From NCBI GenBank assembly GCA_002794785.1, contig NBBA01000011.1, positions 1,054,001 to 1,118,000 on the forward strand: DNA of 64,000 nt, in the 5' to 3' direction. The position numbers were made by a program, and so were the translations under genes. Shown piece by piece: positions 33,243 through 43,047 of this stretch. The first letter of the stretch is position 1. Every line of letters starts with the position of its first letter. The DNA is from Coniferiporia sulphurascens (Eukaryota; Basidiomycota; Agaricomycetes; Hymenochaetales; Hymenochaetaceae). Below the pieces are notes generated by a model. It ran no database searches, was not told where the DNA came from, and saw nothing but the letters and a program-made list of their open reading frames with translations.

Positions 33243-33669
33243 TGCTTCCATGCCTGGTTTTACTTGCGGGGTTCTTTTTCGTAGAATTATAGGGCTGGGA
33301 TACCCTTATCTACAACCTAATGTGTATACATATATACATATGCATGTATATGTATCGTGGCTTACTATCTGATGCCGCGAATTGTTTACTTGCACGCTCG
33401 GAGCGATGTATATGGATTCTGTTCGTAATGAGCGTCTAACAGGATGACCTCCGAAATTTTTGCACTGCGGGGATTTGTCAGCCATGCCGATCGGTACGAG
33501 TACCGTCCCTAGTAGAGTCCTCGACTCGGATCCGTCCCTTCGCCTGTGCTGGCGTCTCTTCGTTTTCCTCAAATACACATCGCCATTCGACATGCGATAG
33601 CATTCTCCGAACAGAGCCCATCTTCGTCCCGTTTTCCCCGCTTTCTCATTCTCGATACACGGAGCTGCC
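33243..33669. other. Intergenic region between SEC20 and the ornithine carrier
   Basis: A short stretch of ATATACATATGCATGTATAT type, alternating and partly palindromic, occurs at about 33327-33350, near the likely SEC20 3' end. No gene was seen. Confidence 0.4.
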
Positions 33670-34896
33670 ATGGAAGCAAGTGCGCAGGAAACGCGCGATG
33701 CAGCAGTCGTCGACGGTGCGAAAGACATTGCATTTGGTAGCGTACGTCTGTAACGGCCTATTATGCGCTTGTTTAACGACTAACTCCTGATTAGGCTGCG
33801 GGGATGGTGTCGAAGGTCTTCGAACATCCGTTTGACCTATGCAAAGTACGCCTCCAGGCGCAAGTCCTAGACAACACCGCGCGCTTCAGTGGGCCTATTG
33901 ATTGCCTCAGGACGACATGGAGAAATGAGGGCGTGCGCGGCCTGTATCGGGTATGTTTATGCAGCGGGTTTTATTTGTTTTGCAGCGGGTTTTTCATGTT
34001 TTTTACTCCAGGGCGTCCCTGCTCCTGTGGTCGGCGCGATGGTCGAAAACGCGACTTTGTTCTTAGTGTACGGACAGCTCCAGCGCCTTTGTCGGTGGTG
34101 GTCTGGCTCAGCATCAGGCGATCTGTCGTTCTCTCAGCTTTCTTTTTCTGCCGCTGGTGCGGGTGCAGCGACGAGTTTTTTCCTGTGCGTCCTATTATGC
34201 GCGAAGCGTCACTCATATATGTGTTCATGATGAACCCCCAGGACACCCTTAGAACTTGTAAAATGTAAAATGCAGGTGCAGCTATTAGCACTTGGGTCGC
34301 CCGCTCCAGCCACGGTGCTCCAGCCACTCGGGGGCGAAGCGGGAGCGGCAGCAACTCTCGGTTTATCCAATGCCGCAACCAAAACCGACCCGCAACCGAA
34401 CTTCCGCAAGCTCCCCGGACCATTTACCATCTTGCGCAACACAGTCCGCACGCACGGGATGCGTGGGCTCTGGCTCGGGCAGACCGGCACACTTATCCGT
34501 GAGTCGGGCGGCGCCGTCGCATGGTTCGGATCGAAGGAGGCTGTATGTGCGTTCCTCTTACGACGGCGCGGTGCACGCACAGGCGAGGTGTTGACGAGCA
34601 AGGACCCGCGCGCGTGGGAGAGCGCGACGGCGGGTGCGTTTGCGGGTGTTGCGTATAACGTCGTGCTCTTCCCTGCGGACTCTGTGAAGAGTGTGCTGCA
34701 GACTGCCGAGGAGCTGCGTCCGCCCACGGAGGCCGGCGCAAAGCCGCTGACGTTCTGGAGCGTTGCACGCGAGATGTACGTGAAGCGCGGTGTGAGGGGC
34801 TTGTATGCTGGTCTCGGGATCACTACTGCGCGGGCTATCCCTAGCAGTGCGATGATTTTCTTGATTTATGACGGCTTGAGCAAAAGATTCGCATAG
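33670..34896 (+). CDS. ORT1: Mitochondrial carrier, ornithine transporter type (Ort1/Arg11)
   Basis: This inner-membrane carrier exchanges ornithine across the mitochondrial membrane for arginine synthesis. Four exons (33670-33741, 33795-33950, 34012-34184, 34242-34896) join to 351 codons. Three carrier signatures are seen: HPFDLCKVRLQAQ, TPLELVKCKMQVQLL (spliced across intron 3) and FPADSVKSVLQTA, each followed later by the matching G-x-x-G(L)Y/W-G element (GVRGLYR, GMRGLWLGQ, GVRGLYAGL). RESGGAVAWFGSKEA in the fourth helix is typical of the Ort1 subgroup. The loop after signature 2 is longer than usual and Ala/Pro-rich. Intron 2 has an internal direct repeat (GCAGCGGGTTTTT-like, twice). Exact substrate is inferred. 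Confidence 0.88.
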
Positions 34897-35263
34897 CGAT
34901 TAGAGGTTTTTGTCCCCCTTACCCTATAAACACTGAACATATTGTACGATACCCTCGAATCCATCGACTCAGACTGACTTCAGATAATGCATTGTAGTGG
35001 CAATAGGAATATTTACGAGGAGTTTTCAACGCTTGCTTCAATCGTTCGAACCGTCAAATGAGTAGTATTGTTTGATAGACCACACCAGCTGAAACGGCGT
35101 AGCAATAACACTAGGAATTTGATGCCGTTGGTTTTCCATTGGCTCAAACCGCCAGACAGCACGTTGTCGACTTGTAAGAAGGCGCACACGAAATGATAGT
35201 TCAAGGAGAGTCTGCGCTCTATTAGATCATTGTTGCGGTACATAGTTTCCCCAGGCCGCGCAA

Positions 35264-35650
35264 TTACTCGTCATCGTACCCCTGAACCGGCCTCCTCGCC
35301 CGCTGTGGTACTGCACAGTTGTCAGTAACGAAGAACGAGTATATAGCTTGACAAACGAAACACGCACAAGGATAGCTTGTAGGAATCGCTGGACTCGGCT
35401 TCCACCCGAACTTCGCGCGGACGGGGGGCACCGTCACGACGAGCACAGGCCCTATGGCGCCGATAACACACGACCAGAGGATGACGGGGCTTTCATGGGC
35501 TTGACGTTGCTATTAAGCGTTGTGCGTTTAGCGTTGGGACAAATTGGAGAGGTGTGGGCGTCAGTATACAGGTTGAGAAATAAGAGATGACCTGTAGACA
35601 CGCACGATATAGCGGTATGTTGAGCGGAAGGGCGACAATAGCGACGCCAT
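35264..35650 (-). CDS. NUO9.5: NADH:ubiquinone oxidoreductase 9.5 kDa subunit (complex I, NDUFA3-like)
   Basis: This is a small single-span accessory subunit of complex I in the inner mitochondrial membrane. The start at 35650 gives MASLLSPFRSTYRYIVRVYS (exon 1 about 59 nt). After an intron comes PVILWSCVIGAIGPVLVVTV, the transmembrane segment, then PPVRAKFGWKPSPAIPTSYP. A second intron (about 35363-35310) leads to the conserved end PQRARRPVQGYDDE with a stop at 35264-35266. The terminal RRPVQGYDDE is characteristic of the fungal subunit. About 70 residues are predicted, close to the family size. The gene is easily missed because no exon gives a long open frame. Confidence 0.88.
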
Positions 35651-35982
35651 GATGAACGCAAGCCACTCTGGCCTTTGCGCTTGTACAAGTTGTATAGACC
35701 GTCGTTGGTGTCGCTGGCCGCGACGAGCATGCAAAGTTCTCACGGTGTATTACGTACGGTACAGTCGTCGGTTTATCATTTCTTCAACTAATTCAGGTTG
35801 TTGACCGTCTTTTTGTTAATCGTATTTTCCTGTTTTCATTTTCAGCCCTAACAACGCCCAAGAAACGTGACACAGGGAAGGAGGTCGGCCGTACATTAAA
35901 TTTATGCACACCACGATACAATTACAAGAAGACGACCGAAAGCCGTACAAACTGAAGCGAGGGTTTCGTTTGACGCTCCCTA

Positions 35983-36649
35983 CTATCGTGTGACCCCTCT
36001 TACAAAGGGTACCCCTCTTACAAAATTCGCATTTCTGAGCTTCCACACAACTAAACTACCTTCGGAAAAATTAATGTAGACCCTAGAAAGCTATGTAACA
36101 GTGAATGCAAAACTTTCTTTGTAAAAAATTGCATTGGTGTGAAGTCATTGTCAAAATACATGTTTTTTCGGTCTGTAGAAGTCTTTTGGGACCACCGGCT
36201 CACACAATATGTGCGCATATCAGCAGATATATTGTATTAAACTTATTTGTTAGATATCAGGTCATGTAATTGTGCTATTCCGAGAGGAATAGCTCATTGT
36301 GGTGCATAGAAAGAGAGAAATTTATCCAAATGGTGACAAAAGGTGACAGAATGCACCCCGCATTCTGTTCCATTTAAAACTCCGCTAGCATCCGGTGCTG
36401 AGTTTTTGCTTGATGCCGAGTGTCTATCAGTCGGAGTTTCAACAGTTTCTGTGACAGAGAGTGACCAAAATTTTGTAAGAGGGGGCACCTTCATTCTGGG
36501 AGATTCTGCTTATCAAAAACTATCCGGAAAATTTCTGGAGATAGATAATTGCAAGTACATTATAAGTGTCAAGAAAGAGAAAAATAAATGAAAATTTGAG
36601 TGCTGTAGAGGCAAAATACAAAAATTTTGTAAGAGGGGTCACACGATAG
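35983..36649. mobile_element. Inverted-repeat element (MITE-like), intact copy, TA target duplication
   Basis: The 667 bp body begins CTATCGTGTGACCCCTCTTA and ends with its exact inverse complement; the terminal repeats are at least 24 bp. It is flanked by TA on both sides (35981-35982 and 36650-36651), as expected for Tc1/mariner/pogo-type transposition. No transposase frame is present. Internal copies of the motif CCCTCTTACAAA also occur (about 36012). Related sequence lies at 41904-42782. Confidence 0.8.
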
Positions 36650-36651
36650 TA

Positions 36652-37202
36652 CACATCCACAAGCGAGGTACACCTGTCTTAACCGAATTTAAGGAGATTG
36701 CGGATAGGATTTCTCAAGGGAGTGGGAGAGGGAAATGAATGCCGTCGGGAACAGTGTGCGACGCTCCGACGGACCTTGTCTTACTTGCACAATTTTTCGT
36801 CTAACAAAGTTAGCTGTTTTGAACATATCTCAGCCTTAATAGTTTGAGCTTTCACAGTAAATACGGCAGTAAATACGGCAAATCCACGAGTGTGAACTAC
36901 TTTCTACACAGCGGACCAGTGATTAACTGACTTCATAATAGCAAACTCAAAAGGAACACGGGAATACTAGATACTTTGTGATTAGACAGCAAAATAAATC
37001 ATGCATAAGAGTTTATTGACTTTTTACAGCTCTTCTATTCTGCCCCGAGTCAAATCAGGAGCCTGTTCATTATTCCTGCTAACGCGAGTCCGGAAGTAAA
37101 AGCCTCGGATGAATGAAATTAGTGGGAGCCGCTAGTGTAAGCACGCCGCGTCGTCACGCCTCAGGGACAAAGCGCAAGACCTCCTCCCGACCACCTCTCA
37201 TC
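36652..37202. other. Intergenic, no gene seen
   Basis: The interval is AT-rich with no convincing open frame. It contains a short direct repeat (AGTAAATACGGC twice, about 36857-36882). The last 60 bases are GC-richer and form the leader of the PITH-domain gene. Confidence 0.35.
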
Positions 37203-38050
37203 ATGAGCACGAACAACAACGCGCAGGCGCTCGGCGATGTACGTGTTATACTGGCCCCGCCTCGCTCGCGCTCGGCCAGACATCGCCCGCGCGGCGCGTG
37301 CAGCATACTCACCAACTTGCATTGAACCCAGCGGTCCCTCCGGGATCACCTCGATCCGTCCCAGCTGAACTGCCTGAACGAGGCGACGGAGCACCCGTTG
37401 CGTGACGTGCTGGCGAAGGGCGTCGTGCCCTCCGGGTCGTATCTGGAGAGCGATGTTGACGAGCAGCTGCTTCTTAATGTGCATGTGCGTGTTCGATCGC
37501 GCATATACAGAGTCTTTGCGCCGCACTGCATTGGCACGTCGTAGATCTGACCTTGCTGCAACGGCTAGTTCAACCAGTCTGTTCGGGTGCGAAGTATCGT
37601 GATCCATGTGAAGGAGGAAAACCTGTCGTACGCGCCGAAGAGCGTCAAGCTGTTCATCAACCGGCCCTCCATTGGCTTTGAGGACGTGGAGGATGCGAGC
37701 GACGCAGAGACCGCACAAGTGCTCGAGCTTACGGAAAGTGACGTTCGCCAGAACAAGCCCATTGTCCTGCGGTACGTGAAGTTCCAGAAAGTTAACAGTC
37801 TCCACGTAAGTGCTGTCCACGTTCCGTCCTTCCGTGTCTGCTGCGAATCACGAATTTCTTCGTTAGATCTTTGTTGCAAGTAATCAGGGCGACGAGTCCA
37901 CGACCCGGATTGACGGTGTTGACTTCTTCGGAAGTGTTAACGAGTACGCTGGCCCTCCCTCGCCTTGGAGCAGTGAAGACACAACTTATAACCGATTCGT
38001 ACAGATCAACAAGGGACCTGAGCGGCCTCAACGCGCAGGATGAGGATTAA
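37203..38050 (+). CDS. PITH-domain protein (DUF1000)
   Basis: The PITH domain is the proteasome-interacting domain of thioredoxin-like proteins such as TXNL1. Proteins with this domain alone occur across fungi and animals. Five exons join to 182 codons: 37203-37238, 37332-37484, 37569-37805, 37867-37943 and 38005-38050. Family blocks are LDPSQLNCLNEA, PSGSYLESDVDEQLLLNV, FNQSVRVRSIVI, PKSVKLFINRPSIGFEDVED and KFQKVNSLHIFVASNQGDDE, then GVDFFGSVNESTRDLSGLNA and an acidic end. The last intron (donor GA/GTACGC) decides the C-terminus; reading through it gives an unrelated tail, while splicing restores the typical DLSGL. There is no thioredoxin domain, so it is the stand-alone type. Confidence 0.9.
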
Positions 38051-38178
38051 ATTAACGATACTAACACATAGACAGTCCCACCCAGGATATCCTATAAACT
38101 AAATACCGATGTCAGTAACTAGATTGTCCACGGTGCGTCCGGGCGGTGATGGAGCCTGCCCGCAGGAAAAGAAACACA

Positions 38179-39927
38179 TTATTTCCCATCTACTTGTAAC
38201 CACATCCTCCAAAATCGTTCCTCGCGACTATCCCCCTCGAAAATCCAGTTGACAGTCCTGACCTCCTTGAACCCTTCTTCCACAGACGGCTCTTCGAAGT
38301 CGTTTGCAAATGAACAAAACGCGGTGTAAGGCACGAGCTTCCGCCTTGGCTATGAGTTCAGAGATTATTTGTCAGAATTAGCTGCGACATGGTGCTGGTG
38401 CCGTACCTTGGAATCCGGTTCAGGCTTCTCGGACAGTAGAGGGAGACAAAAGGCACGATATAAATTGTTGTGCCATGCGAGCTCCTTTGAAGATTTGAAC
38501 AGAAAGCATCTGCAAAATTTGAGTCCGGTTGCAAGAGTAACCCAGTCTTCCAACTCACCTAATTGAAACATCCAGTGATTTCGCAAGGTCAAGGTAATGC
38601 CGACGTGTTTTCCTGTCTCTGTTTGTGTTGTCTGCAGAAATACGGGGATGAGGCATTTGACCCGTAAAATAAAACGCCGTATCAAACCTATCACGCAGCT
38701 TACTCCTTTCTCCAGGTGCTCTTTTGCGATCTTCAGACATTTCGGGCGACTGCCCAATGTATCCTGATTTACATGTGCATATCCTGCCGGAAGGAAAACG
38801 TTCTGGAACAATGTACTTTTGCCAGACGCTGGAAACCCGACGAATAGGACCATCTCAGCCCGTTTTGAAGCCGCTGGAAGGACCGGAGCTGATGTTGGGC
38901 TGATCCTTGGCACTGTTGTTGTGGGGGCACTCAGACTTTGATACTTGGCAACTATACCAAACAAAAGGACTGACCATCCGCAGGAAGCAGGTTGCTCACG
39001 TGGGTCCCTTGAAGAGTATATGGCAGGGCCGGCTGACTTAAAAAATACTCCTTAAAATCAACGTCAGAGTCACTATCGTCGAATAAAACAAAAACAGCTT
39101 TACCTCCGGGGTGTAGAACTTCAGCTCCAGATTCTCGGCAAACTTCCTATCGGTACCGGAAAAGTCACCCTTTCTTCCTGCAGCGTCGCCGACGAAGAAC
39201 GACTCTGACTTGTCTATGCTCTTCCCGGCATCTGTTACAAGTTTCTCCAGAGTGACCCACATTCCCGGCATGGGCTTCCTATACATGTCTTTGGCAGTGG
39301 CGGCAAATAGTATGAACGGCACGTCCCGCAGCTGTCCACGAAGCGGTTAAGCAAGAATGCCATTTGTTTAATCTGCCAAAGACGAACAGATCTAGCGATA
39401 GACGGAATCTTCTGCCGCCATATCTTGAGCCTCTTCTCGTTGAGACACTGGTTGCTGAAGAACACTACTGTATACCTAAGCGGAATTCGTGAGCTGAACA
39501 ACGCATTAATTCGGATGACACGTTTGCAGACCCCGAGTCATGGACCTCTTTTAGAGCTTGGGGAACCTTCCTGTTCCAGTATTCCCACTGAGAGTCATTC
39601 CCCGAGGCCCACTTTATAACAGTTCCGTCTAGATCAAAAGCGGCTATCTTCGTCCGCAATTTCGGAGATAGGTTTTCACCATAAAGACACGTTGAAGTGA
39701 GAAATAAGGAGAGCTTCTTCCACTGGAATGGACCGGAGGACTCGTCTTGTGTACTCGGATTGGCCGAACGGTCAAATATAGAAAACACTGTGATCCGAAA
39801 TCATGTTTGTCAGACTCTACATGCAGCAGGAGTGAACGCCGTGCGGACATCGTTTTGGAGGAGGCTCCAATTCCGTGCCGAGATCTGCGTCTTTTACCGA
39901 TCGTTTCTTGGGGAGAGAAGTCGACAT
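38179..39927 (-). CDS. PNKP: Bifunctional polynucleotide 3'-phosphatase/5'-kinase (PNKP)
   Basis: This nuclear repair enzyme converts damaged DNA ends to 3'-OH and 5'-phosphate. The start at 39927 gives MSTSLPKKRSVKDADLGTEL with a nuclear-signal-like basic patch; a start at 40065 is possible. The phosphatase domain shows the HAD motif FDLDGTVIKWASG (about 39640), RKPMPGMW and FVGDAAGRKGDFSGTDRKFA (about 39200). The kinase domain shows a P-loop GFPASGKST (about 38840), HVNQDTLGS, DNTNRDRKTRRHYLDLAKSL and a C-terminal KEVRTVNWIFEGDS with a stop at 38179-38181. No FHA domain is visible at the N-terminus, which is usual for fungal forms. Several short introns separate the blocks. Confidence 0.9.
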
Positions 39928-40520
39928 TGAAGGAGCTGAGCAGCTGATTAGTTCAGTCGTAGCCCCAGGAACCGGAAGTCCGGGTCCAAACCGCGCCGCA
40001 CTGAATGGAACTCCCGAGCATAAGGGGGAGAAACACGAAACATTGGTCTTAACCTTTCTGCTCACCGTACGTAATGTTTAAGTGACAGTTGCCTGCTCAA
40101 TAGACCCGACACTTATTTGTGGAAGGAATTGACCTAGCACTTGAGCTAGCAAAAGGCAGCCTCACGCCTGCACGCAGCGGAGCTGATGCCAGGGGGTTGA
40201 GAGAAAGTCACGACCACTGGCTGGACGCGACGCGTTTCGTTTTCCCACAGTCTCGCCTTTGCGCACGTAATCGGCACGAGGACCCGATAAGGCGATTGCG
40301 TTATGTCAGCGTATCTAAGCCCACTCTGGTCAAGCCAAGTGCGTTACGGGCTGTATTCCATTCCATTGATGCTGATTTCATATTCATTTTGACAGCGCGG
40401 TATCAGCGATGGCCCGACGCGGTAGAGGTCTTCGGATTCCTGTGTTCCAATCACAGGTGCTGGGCATTCAAAGATACTTAAGATGACCCCTGGACTCCTG
40501 GCTACCATTCAACCACGATC
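39928..40520. other. Intergenic between the divergent PNKP and multi-span membrane protein genes
   Basis: Short frames only. No family resemblance and no clear regulatory site were seen. Confidence 0.35.
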
Positions 40521-41732
40521 ATGTCCCACTTCGAGTCTAGACTTCTCAATCCACCGTTGAAATGGTCCATACCGATCTTTATATCATTTGCATTATGTGC
40601 AGTCTACTTCGTCATGCTGCAAACGATCAGATCAGGGGCCCTGCCTCACTTCCTGGCTGTGGCTAAGTTGACCCCGCTCACCCTCAAACCGACGTACAAC
40701 TACCTGCCCCTCGTCGACAAGGCCCTCGGTCCACTCGTCATCTTTTTCATCGCGGCGTTCTACGAGCCGTGGTCGCTTACGTTCTCCGTCGCGGCCGACT
40801 TCGCCTGGTCGCTGGGCAGCGTTTCGTTGTGGCAGGCCCTCGAGGCGGAGCGAGTAGGCGGCAGCATGGCCCAGGGGATCCTGCCGACTATACTGTCGTG
40901 CATCCCGCTTTGGGACTTCGTTGGGAGGCGAGTTGGGTGGTCGGCGGTCGTCCCATTTTGGCTCCTCACTTTCCTGCACGCGCCTGCACACGCCCGCGGC
41001 GCGCACATCGGTCGCGTCAAGGCGGAGAGCGTACTGTTCGGCTGGTGGATAGGACACAATCTGCCTTTTGCTGCGGTATTCTTCGCCGGCCTCTCGAGCA
41101 CGAGCGTGCCCTTGTACTCGTACGCACTCGCACCGATCCTCACGTACTACACCGCCAAAATCTACCTTGCGCTCCGGATATCGCTTACGGATCCAAAAAC
41201 GCTTGAAAAGTACGCGCGTCAGCCAGGCGGAGGAGGATACGGCGTCCTCAAGCTCGCCTACGGCTCCGCCTTCATCGTCTCCGCTATTTCGCGCGCCTAC
41301 TTCGTCCTTATACCCGCGTACAGAGCTGCATCTGACTCTCCAACGCATACGGCCCTGGGTTTCGTGCACGGACTCAAAGCGTTTTTCGTGCCCGCGCATG
41401 GCTTCCGTCAGCCCCCTCCGGAGCTTACCAACGCGCAGTCAGGCATCTTGCACTTCGTGCAAGCGAATAAGACTATCGGGTTCTCCGTCGTCTGGCTCGC
41501 CATCCTATGGGACCTCGCGTTGAGGCGTGCGAGCTCCGCACAGGCGCCGATTGTAGGGGGAAAGGGACACTCCAATAGTCTGGCATCAATGGTGGTATGG
41601 GGGTTGAAGGTGATGCTAAGTCTGGTCGCTGTATCAGTGTGTTTTGGGCCTGGAGCAGCGACGGCGGCGATCTTGGCACATCGTGAAGCGTATTTGCAGA
41701 AGGAACAACTCAAGTCGGAGAAGAAGTCGTAA
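40521..41732 (+). CDS. Multi-span membrane protein, function unknown
   Basis: A single uninterrupted frame of 403 codons starts at an ATG at 40521. I do not recognise the family. About eight to ten hydrophobic segments are visible, for example SIPIFISFALCAVYFVMLQT (residues ~16-35), ALGPLVIFFIAAFYEPWSLT (~68-87), FAWSLGSVSLWQA, AVVPFWLLTFLHAP, LPFAAVFFAGLSS, LKLAYGSAFIVSAISRAYFV, IGFSVVWLAILWDLAL and a last one near residue 370. The C-terminus is basic and lysine-rich with a terminal KSEKKS, reminiscent of a dilysine ER-retrieval signal but not canonical. The overall plan recalls fungal integral membrane terpenoid-cluster proteins. There is no enzyme motif. The lack of introns is unusual among its neighbours. 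Confidence 0.75.
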   Translation: MSHFESRLLNPPLKWSIPIFISFALCAVYFVMLQTIRSGALPHFLAVAKLTPLTLKPTYNYLPLVDKALGPLVIFFIAAFYEPWSLTFSVAADFAWSLGSVSLWQALEAERVGGSMAQGILPTILSCIPLWDFVGRRVGWSAVVPFWLLTFLHAPAHARGAHIGRVKAESVLFGWWIGHNLPFAAVFFAGLSSTSVPLYSYALAPILTYYTAKIYLALRISLTDPKTLEKYARQPGGGGYGVLKLAYGSAFIVSAISRAYFVLIPAYRAASDSPTHTALGFVHGLKAFFVPAHGFRQPPPELTNAQSGILHFVQANKTIGFSVVWLAILWDLALRRASSAQAPIVGGKGHSNSLASMVVWGLKVMLSLVAVSVCFGPGAATAAILAHREAYLQKEQLKSEKKS

Positions 41733-41903
41733 AGCACTTTATTTGTGTTGATTTGGGACTCCTTTAGGTGGCGCCGAGCTGTGCAGGCTCGATGTGTGGT
41801 TTTTTTTTAGCAAGTTCCTGGATTATACGCGCCAATCTAGTCACCTTTTCCAAGATGTCTGGTTCTGTGTTAGTAAAACCAACAAATTTATCGCTTTCCT
41901 TTA

Positions 41904-42143
41904 CTATCGTGTGATCCCTCTTACAAAATTCGCATTTCTGAGCTTCCGCACAACTAAACTACCTTCGGAAAAACTCATGTAGACCCTAGTAAACCGTGTA
42001 ACAGTGAATGCAAAGCTTTTTTGTAAAAAAATTGCACTTATCTAAAGGGGTGACAAAAGGTGACGGAATGCACCCGGCATTCTGTTCCGTTTAAAACTCC
42101 ACTAGTATCTGGTGCTGAGCTTCCGCCTGATGCCAAGTGTCCA
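41904..42143 (+). mobile_element. Truncated copy of the TA-type inverted-repeat element
   Basis: It begins CTATCGTGTGATCCCTCTTA after a TA and follows the 36 kb copy, with one gap lacking its central part, up to the words ATGCCAAGTGTCC. There it stops abruptly where a second copy starts in the opposite orientation. Confidence 0.7.
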
Positions 42144-42782
42144 CTATCGTGACACCCTTCTTACAAAACTCTTGTATTTTCCCTCTACAGCACTCAAAAT
42201 TTTATGGATTCTCCTCTTTCTTGAAATATTTAATTTACCTGCAAATATTTATATATTTCCAGCAATTTTCCGGATAGTTTTTGGTAAGCAGAATCTCTCA
42301 GAATGAAGGTGCCCCCACTTACAAAACTCTGGTCACGCTTTGTCACAAAAATGTTAACACTCCGATTGATAGACACTCGGCATCAGGCGAAAGCTCAGCA
42401 CCGGACGTTAGCGGAGTTTTAAACGGAATAAAGTGCCGGGTGCATTCTGTCACATTCACCCTTAGATCTCTTTCTATGCACTACAATGAGCTATTCCTCT
42501 TATAATAGCACATTAACACGCTCTGATATCTAACAAACAAGTTTATGACAATAAATCTGCTGGTATGCGCACATGTTGTGCAAGCCGGTGGCCCCAAAAG
42601 ACTTCCACAAACCGAGAAAACATGTATTTTGACAATGGCTTGACACCAATGCAATTTTTTGCAAAGAAAATTTTACAGTTACTGTTATACGGTCTACTAG
42701 GGTCTTCCTGAAATTTTCAGAAGGTAATTTGACTGTGTGGAAGCTCAGAGATGCGAATTTTGTAAGAGGGGTCACGCAATAG
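42144..42782 (-). mobile_element. TA-type inverted-repeat element, near-full copy, reversed
   Basis: The sequence is the reverse complement of the 36 kb element: starting CTATCGTGACACCCTTCTTA, passing GGTGCCCCCACTTACAAAACT and ATGCGCACATGTTGTGCAAG, and ending GTAAGAGGGGTCACGCAATAG, followed by TA. The right flank keeps the expected TA. The left flank is CA, consistent with insertion into, or recombination with, the truncated copy before it. Confidence 0.7.
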
Positions 42783-43047
42783 TATTGATATCTTGGAATT
42801 CCGAGTCTGCTCCATTTTGTTTGAAAGAGCTTTTGTAAACGTTACATTTGGATATTCTGACTTGACTTCGTAAGCCCAAGTCAGCAAGCAGCGACGCAGA
42901 AGACAGTCGTCCTGTAATGTGTACAATGAACAAAATACATCCAAGAGGAGGACGATACTCCACGGACAGGTCCGCAACTGATCTATGGAAATACATTGAA
43001 TCTTGATGAGGAAAAAGGAGCTAACGTTCCATATAAACAAGTAATTA

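Noticed and set aside
40632..41399. 255-codon open frame on the minus strand within the membrane-protein gene
   Set aside because: The plus-strand frame has clear membrane segments along its full length; the minus frame is an Arg/Glu-rich shadow of GC-rich codons.
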